Origin: JANQJA01 sp040880285 | Lineage (GTDB): Bacteria > Pseudomonadota > Gammaproteobacteria > Pseudomonadales > Azotimanducaceae | Reading direction: 5' to 3' | NCBI GenBank assembly: GCA_040880285.1 | Contig: JBBDIT010000044.1 | Coordinates: 1-64,000, forward strand | DNA length: 64,000 nt | In this document: in pieces, positions 1 through 7,950 of the stretch | Layout of the letters: every line of letters starts with the position of its first letter | How positions within the stretch are numbered: the first letter of the stretch is position 1 | The notes under the pieces: model-generated | Databases searched by the model: none | Told to the model about the DNA's origin: nothing | What the model saw: the letters and a program-made list of their open reading frames with translations, nothing else | Made by a program: the position numbers and the translations under genes

Positions 1-155
1 ATACACATTGCAGTGACCGATTCGGTAAGACTGCTAATGCGAGGGGGCCTATCGGTCATTGCTGTCCCATAGTTGAGGGATAAAAGACAAAGCCTGAACT
101 TATGTTGTTAAAATGATTGTGCAACCAAACACAATAACAACAAGGAGTTCAGGCG

Positions 156-1308
156 TTGTCACATCATAACACTGCTTTTCATCAGTTAATCAAACCTGTT
201 TCGAGACATGACTTCGAGTCTCTGGCAAATCAGCACCATATCGGTCAAAAACTCCGTTCCGCAACTCGCTGGGATCAGTTTATTGGCATGTGCATGTCAC
301 AGATTTCTGGTCGCCAGAGCCTGCGGGATATCCAGTCAAATTTAGAATCGCAATCACAGAAGCTCGATCACATGGGCGCCAAGCCCATTGCCCGCTCAAC
401 GCTATCAAGACTCAATAACAAACAGCCAGCCTCATTGTACGAGGCATTGTTCCACCAATTGTTGCAACGCTGCAAACACCAACCGTCTAACCACAAGTTT
501 CGTTTCAAAAACCCGCTTTACTCGCTCGGCGCCAGTGCGATCAATCTGTCACTCAGTTTGTTTCCCTGAGCGGCCCATCGGGATGACAGCGCTACGGTTA
601 AACTCAGTGTGGGTTTGAATCATGGCACCATGATTCCGGAGTTTGTGGCATTGAGTGACGGCCAGGAGAGCGACATGGTTCAGGGGCGTGAGTTTGACTT
701 TCCGAAGGGCAGCATTGTCGCCTTCGACAAGGGATACGTGGACTACGAATGGTTTAAGTCATTGACAGATAAAGGTGTTTTCTTTGTCACTCGAGTGCGC
801 GCCAGGTCCGTGTACAAGGTGCTGGAGCGCAAATCTGTCAACCCCGGATCAAGGCATCACCAGCGATCAGGTCATTCAATTGAGCAGCGCTCATGCGCTT
901 AAACGTGGCGCCCCCAAATTGCGTCGCGTCGGCTATCGAGATGCAAAAACAGGCACGTTTTACGAATTTCTGACGAACAATTTTGCACTGTCAGCGACGA
1001 CGATTGCCGCCATTTACAAGGATCGTTGGCAGGTCGAACTGTTCTTCAAGGCGATAAAGCAGAATCTAAAAATCAAGGCATTCATTGGCCGGTCTAAAAA
1101 CGCAATACTGACGCAAATCTGGATTGCCATGATCGCCTACCTGCTGGTGTCATTTGCACGATATGGCGCCCGATCTGGCTGGACCGTTCAGAGAATGTTG
1201 AGGGTGTTGCAGCTAAGCTTGTTTGAACGCCGGACGCTGGAACAGATCTTTGATCCTGATCCACCCAGGTATAAACAAAACGAGCCTCAAATGAGGCTCG
1301 TGATGTGA
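156..1308 (+). pseudogene. IS4-family transposase (DUF4372 N-terminus), inactivated
   Basis: The reading frame starts at a TTG at 156 behind an AAGGAG-type ribosome site (142-147). The N-terminus resembles the DUF4372 domain of IS4 transposases, and the C-terminal part keeps the YREK-like spacing in YKDRWQVELFFKAIKQ. Three lesions are visible. The segment that normally reads YSLDAT reads YSLGAS, losing the first catalytic Asp. A TGA at 568-570 sits where a Trp codon (TGG) would continue the same frame. A frameshift near 845-850 moves the rest into the next frame, where it continues to 1308. The pieces otherwise align end to end, so this is one gene decayed by point changes, not several genes. 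Confidence 0.85.
1281..1300. repeat. Perfect inverted repeat at the 3' end of the IS
   Basis: CGAGCCTC and GAGGCTCG form an 8-bp perfect stem around a four-base AAAT loop, inside the last codons of the transposase frame and just before the right terminal repeat. No T-run follows, so it is not a classical terminator. It could act as an end-of-element hairpin that protects against readthrough. Confidence 0.6.
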
Positions 1309-1327
1309 TTGGCAACTGTGGGACACT

Positions 1328-1351
1328 AGCGGCCTGCGGGCCGCCTTTTTT
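1328..1351 (+). terminator. Rho-independent terminator just outside the IS right end
   Basis: A GCGGCC/GGCCGC stem with a TGCG loop is followed by a CTTTTTT tract. It lies immediately after the right inverted repeat, so it either ends transcription leaving the element or belonged to the gene or locus into which the element inserted. Confidence 0.7.
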
Positions 1352-1452
1352 GTGTGCTGGTCGTGCCTGTTGGGCGCAGATGGCAAAAAGCAGGATGTCA
1401 GGGTAGGCTTGAGTCCTCAATCCGGGTCGACAGCAACACAGGGGAAATGGTT

Positions 1453-1890
1453 ATGAGATTCGCCATCACGCTGGTTTTGTCCATCGTCAGCTGGTTCGCA
1501 ACAGCAGAACCCGAACTTCCGCAATCACTGGAAGCAGCAGAACCATCCGTCATTATGGCGGCCGGCTTTGGACTCATGAATTTGTCTGACGATGAGAAAG
1601 CCAGCTTCGGTGAGATCATCAGACAATTCACGGATGATGTTCAAAAGCGGGTCCAGCTGGAAGCACGGCGTAATGCGCCGAATCTGGAACATCGGATGAG
1701 AAGAAGAGTCAACAATCTATTTGACGACCTGGATAACCGGGTCAAGCCGCTCATAGACGAAGAACGACTCGCCGGCTACCAGATCTTCAAGGCTGGCCTC
1801 TACCGGCAAATGCAGCCAACCGGCAAGCGTGCAGACCAGGCAGCGCCGTTTGTAGACAAGGGTGGTGGTCGTCCTTCAGCAGTGCGATAA
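1453..1890 (+). CDS. Small exported protein of unknown function
   Basis: A 145-residue protein with a clear Sec signal peptide: MRF, a hydrophobic core of about 13 residues, then a possible cleavage after ATA near residue 19. The mature part is highly charged and probably helical, with an Arg-rich stretch in the middle (LEHRMRRRVNNL), suggesting a small periplasmic protein. I chose the ATG at 1453 because AGGGGA lies about 8 bases upstream and the signal peptide starts there; an in-frame ATG at 1447 is possible. I recognise no family. The helical, charged character recalls Spy/CpxP-like proteins, but no diagnostic motif is present. Confidence 0.65.
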   Translation: MRFAITLVLSIVSWFATAEPELPQSLEAAEPSVIMAAGFGLMNLSDDEKASFGEIIRQFTDDVQKRVQLEARRNAPNLEHRMRRRVNNLFDDLDNRVKPLIDEERLAGYQIFKAGLYRQMQPTGKRADQAAPFVDKGGGRPSAVR

Positions 1891-1927
1891 GCCCGGGTTT
1901 CATGCTGGCAGGATGACGCCAGCCTCA

Positions 1928-3808
1928 TTACCCGTCATCGATTCCTACCTCCTGGAACTGGAGTTCGTGTAGGGTGTAATAGAGCCCTTTCTGAGTAAGG
2001 AGCTCCTCATGCGTACCATATTCTTTCACCTCGCCATGGTGCAGCACCAGCACACGGTCTGCTTCCTGGATGGTCTGAAGCCTGTGTGCGATCAGGATCG
2101 AGGTCCTGCCCTTCATCAGGTTGCGTAGACCGTCCTGGATCAGCAGTTCCGTTTCGGTATCGATACTGGCCGTCGCCTCATCAAGGATCAGTATCTCCGG
2201 GTCAGCCGCCAGCACCCGCGCAAACGCGAGCAATTGTCTTTGCCCCTGGGAAAGGTTGGAACCCCGCTCAACCAGCGGCGTGTCGTAACCTTGCGGCAAG
2301 CGCGAAATAAAATGGTGGGCATTGACGGTTTTCGCCGCTTCTACCGCGCGCTCCCGCGTAATATCAGGATTGCCGAGTATGATGTTATCGAGAATCGACC
2401 CTGAAAAAATATGAAAGTCCTGTAACACGACACCGATCCGCTTTCGGATGTCAGCGCTTCGAAGATCATTCAGGTCAACATCATCGAGGAAAATCATGCC
2501 ACGCTCAAAATCATAGAATCGGCCCAACAGGCGGATCAGGGTGCTTTTCCCCGATCCTGTAGGCCCGACGATCGCAAGTTTTTCGCCGGGATTAATAATC
2601 ACCGAAACATCCTTTAAAATCGGCGTCACTGCGGTATAACCAAAATGCACATGCCGGAATTCGACCTTGCCTTGTAATCGCTCAGGCAAGGTGACGGGTT
2701 CTTGCGGTTCGTGGATTTGCTCATCCCAGTCCAGGGCCTGGAAAATTCGCTCGCCGCTTGCCATCGCGCGAAATAACACGTTGAGCTGTTCACCCAACAT
2801 CACAACCGGCGTAAACAACATGTTCATGAATCGGGTGAACAGGATGACGCCACCGAGCGACATCTCGGCCTGGATTACCTCACCGCCGCCATACCAGATG
2901 ATCACGCCAAGACCAATGGATGCAAGGCTGTCATTAAAAGCACTGTAGACGGTAGACAGGTTGATGGAACGGAATTCGTAGCGGCGATTACTCTTATTGA
3001 TGCGGGTATAAACTTCGATGTTGTGTTTTTGGCGTTCACTCAATTGCACCACCTGGATGCCAGACAGGTTCTCCTGTAGATTCTGGTTCAATGCCGACAC
3101 GCTGTTGCGTACAAGACGGAACACTTCACGACTCGCACGCCGGAAAAAGTAAGTCGCGAGTCCAACAATCGGCACCAGCATCAATAGCACCAGGGTAAGT
3201 TCCACACTGGTAGACAACATGATCGTCAGCGCGACGAAAAAAGGCACGAATTCACCGACCAGACCACCCATACCACGTAGCATTTCATACAAGGCTTCAA
3301 CGTCATTGGTTACGCGAGTCATGATGCGCCCGACCGGCACCTTGTCGTAAAACGAACTCGGTCTGGTTTCAATGTGAGCGAACAGATCCTGGCGCAGGTC
3401 CCGCAAGCCACGCACGATTGCACTGACAAGCGTCAGGCGGTGCAAGTGGCCGGTAATCGTATAGACCAGCATAAAACACCCAAACAGGAAGCCCGCCGCA
3501 TAGATGGGCTCGATAGAGAGCTGCGCCTCAACCCACCGGGTCAGTGCAATCATACCGAGATCCGGCATCGTGCTGTCGGCCTCGCCAGTAATAATGTAGT
3601 CCACCAGCACGCGACTGATAATGATTTCCATAATAACCGCAACCGTACTGGACACCAGTATCAGGATGGCGCTGACGACCAGGATAAGGCGATAGGGCTT
3701 CAGCCACCGGAGAACCCGGCCAAACAGGTGCATGTTGAGCACCTGGCCCGATAGTTCCGCTTCGAACATGGAATGATCACGGTGCTGGTCTTTGGTTGTT
3801 TCACTCAT
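1928..3808 (-). CDS. ABC exporter half-transporter, consensus subunit (MdlB-like)
   Basis: A 626-residue fusion of a six-helix exporter membrane domain (about residues 30-340) with an ATPase domain. Visible motifs are Walker A GPTGSGKST (about 415-423), signature LSQGQ (about 519) and Walker B ILILDE (about 539-544) with the catalytic Glu present, then the switch His in AHR. It overlaps the stop of the upstream ABC gene by 4 bases, so the two are translationally coupled and most likely form a heterodimer in the inner membrane, like E. coli MdlA/MdlB or TM287/288. The substrate (lipid, drug or peptide) cannot be told from sequence. Confidence 0.9.
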   Translation of the reverse strand: MSETTKDQHRDHSMFEAELSGQVLNMHLFGRVLRWLKPYRLILVVSAILILVSSTVAVIMEIIISRVLVDYIITGEADSTMPDLGMIALTRWVEAQLSIEPIYAAGFLFGCFMLVYTITGHLHRLTLVSAIVRGLRDLRQDLFAHIETRPSSFYDKVPVGRIMTRVTNDVEALYEMLRGMGGLVGEFVPFFVALTIMLSTSVELTLVLLMLVPIVGLATYFFRRASREVFRLVRNSVSALNQNLQENLSGIQVVQLSERQKHNIEVYTRINKSNRRYEFRSINLSTVYSAFNDSLASIGLGVIIWYGGGEVIQAEMSLGGVILFTRFMNMLFTPVVMLGEQLNVLFRAMASGERIFQALDWDEQIHEPQEPVTLPERLQGKVEFRHVHFGYTAVTPILKDVSVIINPGEKLAIVGPTGSGKSTLIRLLGRFYDFERGMIFLDDVDLNDLRSADIRKRIGVVLQDFHIFSGSILDNIILGNPDITRERAVEAAKTVNAHHFISRLPQGYDTPLVERGSNLSQGQRQLLAFARVLAADPEILILDEATASIDTETELLIQDGLRNLMKGRTSILIAHRLQTIQEADRVLVLHHGEVKEYGTHEELLTQKGLYYTLHELQFQEVGIDDG

Positions 3809-5586
3809 GCCGGTGAGAACTCCAGGTCTTCAAGGCCCTGCCGTGGATCGCCGCCCTGTGTCTGGATACGTTCCAGCGCCGCGTAGATACCGTCTTGCTT
3901 GAGTAGTTGTTCGTGACTGCCGATTTCTACAATCCTGCCTTCATCCATAACCAGAATCCGGTCACAATGCCGCAAGGTAGACACCCGGTGAGATACCAGT
4001 ATGGTTGTCTTGTGCGCTCGCATCGCCTTCAACCGACTCAGGATATGTTCTTCCGTTTCCGTATCCACACTTGAGAAACAGTCGTCCAGGATCAATACCG
4101 GTGCATTTCTGATAAGGCCGCGGGCGAGCGTGGTCCGCTGTTTCTGGCCACCTGACAAGGTGACCCCCCGTTCACCCACAATCGTGTCCATTTGTGCCGG
4201 GAATTCCTGGATCGTGTCCCCCAACGCCGCCGCCTCCGCTGAATCCCAGATGACCTCCAGATCCCGCTGCGGCTCGTCATAACTGATGTTGTTCCTGAGC
4301 GGCTCACCAAACAAAAAAGGATCCTGCAACACCTGGGCAATCTGGGAGCGCAGCTGTGCCAGTGGATAATCGCAGACATCGAAGCCATCCAGGAATAGTT
4401 GTCCACGGTTGGTATTGGCCATCCGGGTAAACTGTTTGAGCAATGTTGATTTGCCCGATCCCACCCGGCCGACGATACCAATGGATTCGCCGGCTTTTAT
4501 GGAAAGATTGATGTCGTACAGGGTCGGCTCGCTCGCCCTTGGATAGGTGAATGTCAGGTGGCGCAGCTCGAATTCCCCGACAATAGTGTCAGGTGTCTCG
4601 TGACTCGGACGATCCTCAATTTCGGGTTCGGCGTCAAAGATTTCACACAGTCGCCGGGTCGCAACTGCAGCACGCTGGACCAGGGTGACGAACATCCCTG
4701 CCATCCTGATGGGTTGCAACAACATATTGAGACAGGCCAGGAAGAAGACCAGGTCCCCAACGGACATCCTGTCTTCGAGCACCAGCTTGCCCCCGTAGAC
4801 CAGAATGACCAGCTGCGCTGCCGATGCAAATAGCGGCATCCACGCGCCCATGAGGGACTGGATCCGGGACTGGGCATAGAATGCCTCACCATAGGCATTG
4901 TTGGTATTCCAGAACCGCACAATTTCGTTGTCCTCCTGCACCTGTGCCTGCACCGTACGAATCCCGCCCAGGTTTTCCTGTACATGGGCAGACAGGTCCG
5001 ACAGCCGCTCCTGGACGTTACGCGAGGTAATGGACATGGCCCTTGCCATCCACCATGCGTAAACAAAAATCAGTGGCAGCAGGGGCAGGATCAGCAACGT
5101 CAGGGACGGTGACTTGGCGGTCATAAATAGGAGGGCATAGAGCGGCGCGTAGATCATTATGATCACCTGGATCGAGCCGAACGCAATCAGTCGCTGGATC
5201 AACGAGATGTCCTGGATTGCGCGGGTCATAATGTCACCCACACCCATGCGGGCAAAAAAATCACTTCCTTGTAACTGCACTGTATCGTACAGCCTTTGGC
5301 GCAGGTCATATGAAACCTTGATGCCAACCCGACGGATTTCCCGACGTGCATGCACCACAAACAAAAATCGCATGAGGACGCACAGGCTGATACCGAGCGC
5401 AATCTGGCCGAGCGTGTACTCCAGCGGCTCACCATCGATCAATGATTTAATGTTGTCTATGCCCAGCGCAACCAGGTAATAGGTACTGATCTCAAAGAAT
5501 CGCGCAATAAAAAAAGTGCCATAGCCGGACAGGATACGCCAGCGGTAGGGTCGAATAAATGGAATCAGGCGGGCAAGGTACTTCAA
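3805..5586 (-). CDS. ABC exporter half-transporter, degenerate-site subunit (MdlA-like)
   Basis: A 593-residue membrane-plus-ATPase half-transporter. It has Walker A GRVGSGKST (about 373-381), signature LSGGQKQR (about 475-482) and Walker B VLILDD (about 497-502). The residue after the Walker B Asp is Asp instead of the catalytic Glu. That substitution marks the degenerate ATP site of asymmetric heterodimeric exporters. The partner immediately downstream (4-base overlap) has the normal Glu, so together they would carry one consensus and one impaired site. This is the first gene of the leftward pair; its promoter must lie in the 95-bp space shared with the divergent gene at 5682. Confidence 0.9.
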   Translation of the reverse strand: MKYLARLIPFIRPYRWRILSGYGTFFIARFFEISTYYLVALGIDNIKSLIDGEPLEYTLGQIALGISLCVLMRFLFVVHARREIRRVGIKVSYDLRQRLYDTVQLQGSDFFARMGVGDIMTRAIQDISLIQRLIAFGSIQVIIMIYAPLYALLFMTAKSPSLTLLILPLLPLIFVYAWWMARAMSITSRNVQERLSDLSAHVQENLGGIRTVQAQVQEDNEIVRFWNTNNAYGEAFYAQSRIQSLMGAWMPLFASAAQLVILVYGGKLVLEDRMSVGDLVFFLACLNMLLQPIRMAGMFVTLVQRAAVATRRLCEIFDAEPEIEDRPSHETPDTIVGEFELRHLTFTYPRASEPTLYDINLSIKAGESIGIVGRVGSGKSTLLKQFTRMANTNRGQLFLDGFDVCDYPLAQLRSQIAQVLQDPFLFGEPLRNNISYDEPQRDLEVIWDSAEAAALGDTIQEFPAQMDTIVGERGVTLSGGQKQRTTLARGLIRNAPVLILDDCFSSVDTETEEHILSRLKAMRAHKTTILVSHRVSTLRHCDRILVMDEGRIVEIGSHEQLLKQDGIYAALERIQTQGGDPRQGLEDLEFSPA

Positions 5587-5681
5587 TCTTTTCCATGACG
5601 AAAATAATGCAGCTTTCTATTCTTACACAAAATCGGATACTCTCGCATCTTTCGTGCAATCAGGTCCCCGGGACTGACCCA

Positions 5682-6305
5682 ATGAATCCACGTTTGAGCA
5701 TCAATATCGTAGTACTCAGCCTCGCATTTACGTCCGGTTTTAGCATTATGTCCATCGAACTGCTGGGGGGCCGAATCCTGGCACCCTACTTTGGTAGCAG
5801 CATCTACGTCTGGGGCAGCATTATTACGATATTTATGGTGTCACTCTCCATAGGCTACCTGATTGGTGGCCGGTTATCGCTGGCGAATCCCGATCTAAAG
5901 CGTTACGGCTTCTTCTTTTTTGGCGCCGCGGTAACCCTGTTGCCCACCGTGGCCTTCGGCACGGATATGATGGACGCGGTATTCGTCCGTATCGAGGATC
6001 CCAGATATGGCTCCCTTGTAGCATCTACTTTCCTGTTTTTTGTACCCACGGTGGTGCTCGGGATGATAGCGCCCTATTCCGTTCGTCTGCTGGTTCAGCA
6101 TCGGGATCACAGCGGGCAGATTGCCGGTGGTCTGTACTTTGTATCGACCCTCGGCAGTGCGCTCGGTACCCTGGCGACTTCCTTCTACCTGGTGTTATGG
6201 TTTGAAGTAAATAATATTCTGCTTACCATGTTTGCCATACTGATCGCTGGTGGCGGTATCGCCATTGCGGCACATTATCGAGGACAGGTTCCTGTTGCGA
6301 AGTAA
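5682..6305 (+). CDS. Membrane half of a split spermidine-synthase-like protein
   Basis: A 207-residue protein with about six hydrophobic segments, starting with the IELLGGRILAPYFG motif found at the N-terminus of membrane-fused spermidine synthase homologues. In relatives this membrane part is followed in one chain by the aminopropyltransferase-like domain. Here it stops at 6305 and the catalytic part begins as a separate frame 4 bases later. The start at 5682 (MNPRLS) is chosen because the first transmembrane segment follows directly; an in-frame extension to 5559 would overlap the start of the divergent ABC gene. It probably forms a membrane anchor or partner for the next gene product. Confidence 0.8.
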   Translation: MNPRLSINIVVLSLAFTSGFSIMSIELLGGRILAPYFGSSIYVWGSIITIFMVSLSIGYLIGGRLSLANPDLKRYGFFFFGAAVTLLPTVAFGTDMMDAVFVRIEDPRYGSLVASTFLFFVPTVVLGMIAPYSVRLLVQHRDHSGQIAGGLYFVSTLGSALGTLATSFYLVLWFEVNNILLTMFAILIAGGGIAIAAHYRGQVPVAK

Positions 6306-6309
6306 ATTG

Positions 6310-7215
6310 ATGCGTTACCCGATTATCATCATTGTCGTTGTTTGCTTTCTGCCAGGCGCAGCGATCTCTCCGGCATCTTTCGGGAAGACAATCCACCAGG
6401 AAAAGTCCCTGTACCGCAATATCGTGGTTAGTGAAACAGGATCACGTCGATGCCTGGTTTTTGCTGTAAAACGCGGCGACCGTAACCAGACCTGTTTGGA
6501 TCTTGATGACCCAAAGCGACTGGTCTTCCCCTATGTCCGCATGACCATGGGAGGACTCCTGATTAATCCGGATCCCCACCGAATCCTGATCATTGGACTC
6601 GGCGGCGGTACCATGCCGACTGCCTTATCTGAACTCTATTCAAACGCAACCATCGACATTGTTGAAATCGATGAAGCAGTTGTACGCGTGGCGGAAAAAT
6701 TCTTCGGCTTCAAAGCCACCGAACGCATGCAGGTTCACGTCAGGGACGCCCGTGTCTTCGTTAAGCGCGCGATACTGAACCAACACCGCTACGACTTCGT
6801 TATACTTGATGCCTTTACGGGTGACTATATCCCCGAGCACCTGCTGACCGTGGAGTTCCTGCAAGAGGTCAAATCAATCATGGATCCTGACGGTGTACTG
6901 GTAGCCAATACATTTTCTACCAGCGTCCTTTATGACCATGAATCGGAGACTTACCAGGCAGTGTATGGAGACTTTCTCAATTTCAAGATGCCAATAACCG
7001 GTAATCGGGTCATCATCGCCAAATTGGATGGGCTGCCCACCGATGCGGTCATCCGCCAACGTGCCGAGCTGCTTGCCCCGGCCCTTGCGCCCTACGATGT
7101 TGAACTTGAAAAGTTCCCGGGCCACATGAGCCGGGGTCAGGACTGGGACCATCACAAACGCCCGTTAACGGACCAGTACTCACCGGCCAACCTGCTACGA
7201 GGGGACCTGTATTAA
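6310..7215 (+). CDS. Spermidine-synthase-like aminopropyltransferase/methyltransferase domain protein
   Basis: A 301-residue Rossmann-fold protein with the nucleotide-binding motif ILIIGLGGGTMP, the acidic VEIDEAVV strand and a VILDAFTGD motif, typical of spermidine synthase relatives. It opens with a strongly hydrophobic segment (about residues 3-20) that could be a signal peptide or a single membrane anchor. If that is real, the catalytic domain faces the periplasm, which would be unusual. The start is uncertain: ATG at 6310 has a weak ribosome site, and an in-frame TTG at 6295 behind GAGGACAGG is an alternative. The gene overlaps the next start codon by one base (TAATG), indicating an operon. 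Confidence 0.75.
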   Translation: MRYPIIIIVVVCFLPGAAISPASFGKTIHQEKSLYRNIVVSETGSRRCLVFAVKRGDRNQTCLDLDDPKRLVFPYVRMTMGGLLINPDPHRILIIGLGGGTMPTALSELYSNATIDIVEIDEAVVRVAEKFFGFKATERMQVHVRDARVFVKRAILNQHRYDFVILDAFTGDYIPEHLLTVEFLQEVKSIMDPDGVLVANTFSTSVLYDHESETYQAVYGDFLNFKMPITGNRVIIAKLDGLPTDAVIRQRAELLAPALAPYDVELEKFPGHMSRGQDWDHHKRPLTDQYSPANLLRGDLY

Positions 7216-7694
7216 TGTCACGCCGCCACCAGATAACCATGCGCCAGGACGAAATCCGGGACTTCCTGGACAAGGGCCGAACCATGATCCTGGTTTCCAA
7301 CGGCAAGGATGGATTCCCGCATCCGATGCCAATGTGGTTCTGGGTAGACGACCTGGGCGTCGTCTATATGACCACTTTTCGCAAGAGCCAGAAGATCAAC
7401 AACATCAAACGAGATCCACGCGTTTCCCTATTGCTTGAATCCGGTGACGCCTACCAGGAATTGAAAAGTGTGCTGATCTTCTCCAACGCGGAAGTCATCG
7501 ATGATATCGATTATACAGCTGAAATCCTGTTCAACTTGTCGTCGGCTCGAGGTGATCTCAAGATTGGTGAGGCCGAGGAGAATACAGCAATCAAGGCGGC
7601 GCTCCGGAAGACAGCCGAAAAGCGCGTGGTCATCAAACTGGTGCCTGACAAGATCATCAGCTGGGATCACAGTAAATTGCGCGGAAAATACTAG
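7215..7694 (+). CDS. PPOX-fold flavin/F420-type oxidoreductase
   Basis: A 159-residue protein of the pyridoxamine-5'-phosphate-oxidase-like split-barrel family. The fold's usual pattern is visible: an N-terminal helix, MILVSNGKDGFPHPMPMWF, a YMTTFRKSQKINNI strand-helix and a C-terminal WDHSKLRGKY. Members bind FMN or F420 and reduce small substrates in the cytoplasm; the substrate here is unknown. Its ATG shares one base with the preceding stop codon, so it is translated with the spermidine-synthase-like pair. Decayed copies of its 3' end occur at about 9807-9845 and 11679-11720 (see findings). Confidence 0.8.
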   Translation: MSRRHQITMRQDEIRDFLDKGRTMILVSNGKDGFPHPMPMWFWVDDLGVVYMTTFRKSQKINNIKRDPRVSLLLESGDAYQELKSVLIFSNAEVIDDIDYTAEILFNLSSARGDLKIGEAEENTAIKAALRKTAEKRVVIKLVPDKIISWDHSKLRGKY

Positions 7695-7830
7695 GCCCTT
7701 GTTGAATCGCTCCCAACTCAATTCGGGTAGGGGCGTGACGGTCGTCCTGCAGTGACTTCATTGCATCCTGGCGGAAGAATCACTGTCACAATATTGTTGC
7801 AGCTCAATCGGATGTATCTTGTCCAGAGAG

Positions 7831-7878
7831 CTTGCTGAACAACTTGCTGAACAACTTGCTGAACAACTTGCTGAACAA
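7831..7878. repeat. Four perfect tandem copies of a 12-bp unit
   Basis: CTTGCTGAACAA is repeated four times without change, upstream of the ThDP enzyme gene. In one frame it reads LAEQ four times inside a 27-codon frame (7819-7902), but that frame starts at TTG without a ribosome site. I treat this as an intergenic tandem repeat, not a gene. Being perfect and short, it is a likely site of length variation between strains. Confidence 0.85.
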
Positions 7879-7950
7879 GTAGTTCAACGCCTCTTCCTTT
7901 GACCTGGATCAGTTTCAGCGGTTGCCGCTAATCGGATACTGGGAAAATCC

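Larger units (their letters stand above)
63..1325 (+). mobile_element. Decayed IS4-family insertion sequence
   Basis: The limits are set by a terminal inverted repeat. TGTCCCATAGTTG at 63-75 matches the reverse complement of CAACTGTGGGACA at 1313-1325 at 12 of 13 positions. Between the repeats lies one transposase reading frame, broken by a stop and a frameshift, so the copy cannot move on its own. The size of about 1.26 kb is short but reasonable for a single-gene IS4 element. I could not find a convincing target-site duplication in the bases just outside the repeats, which fits an old insertion or slightly wrong end positions. Confidence 0.75.

Noticed and set aside
1891..1927. Terminator between the small exported protein and mdlB
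   Set aside because: A GCTGGC/GCCAGC stem is present but has no T-run on either side, so it was not called.
7819..7902. Small LAEQ-repeat protein gene
   Set aside because: The 27-codon frame starts with TTG, lacks a ribosome site and is just a reading of the 12-bp repeat.
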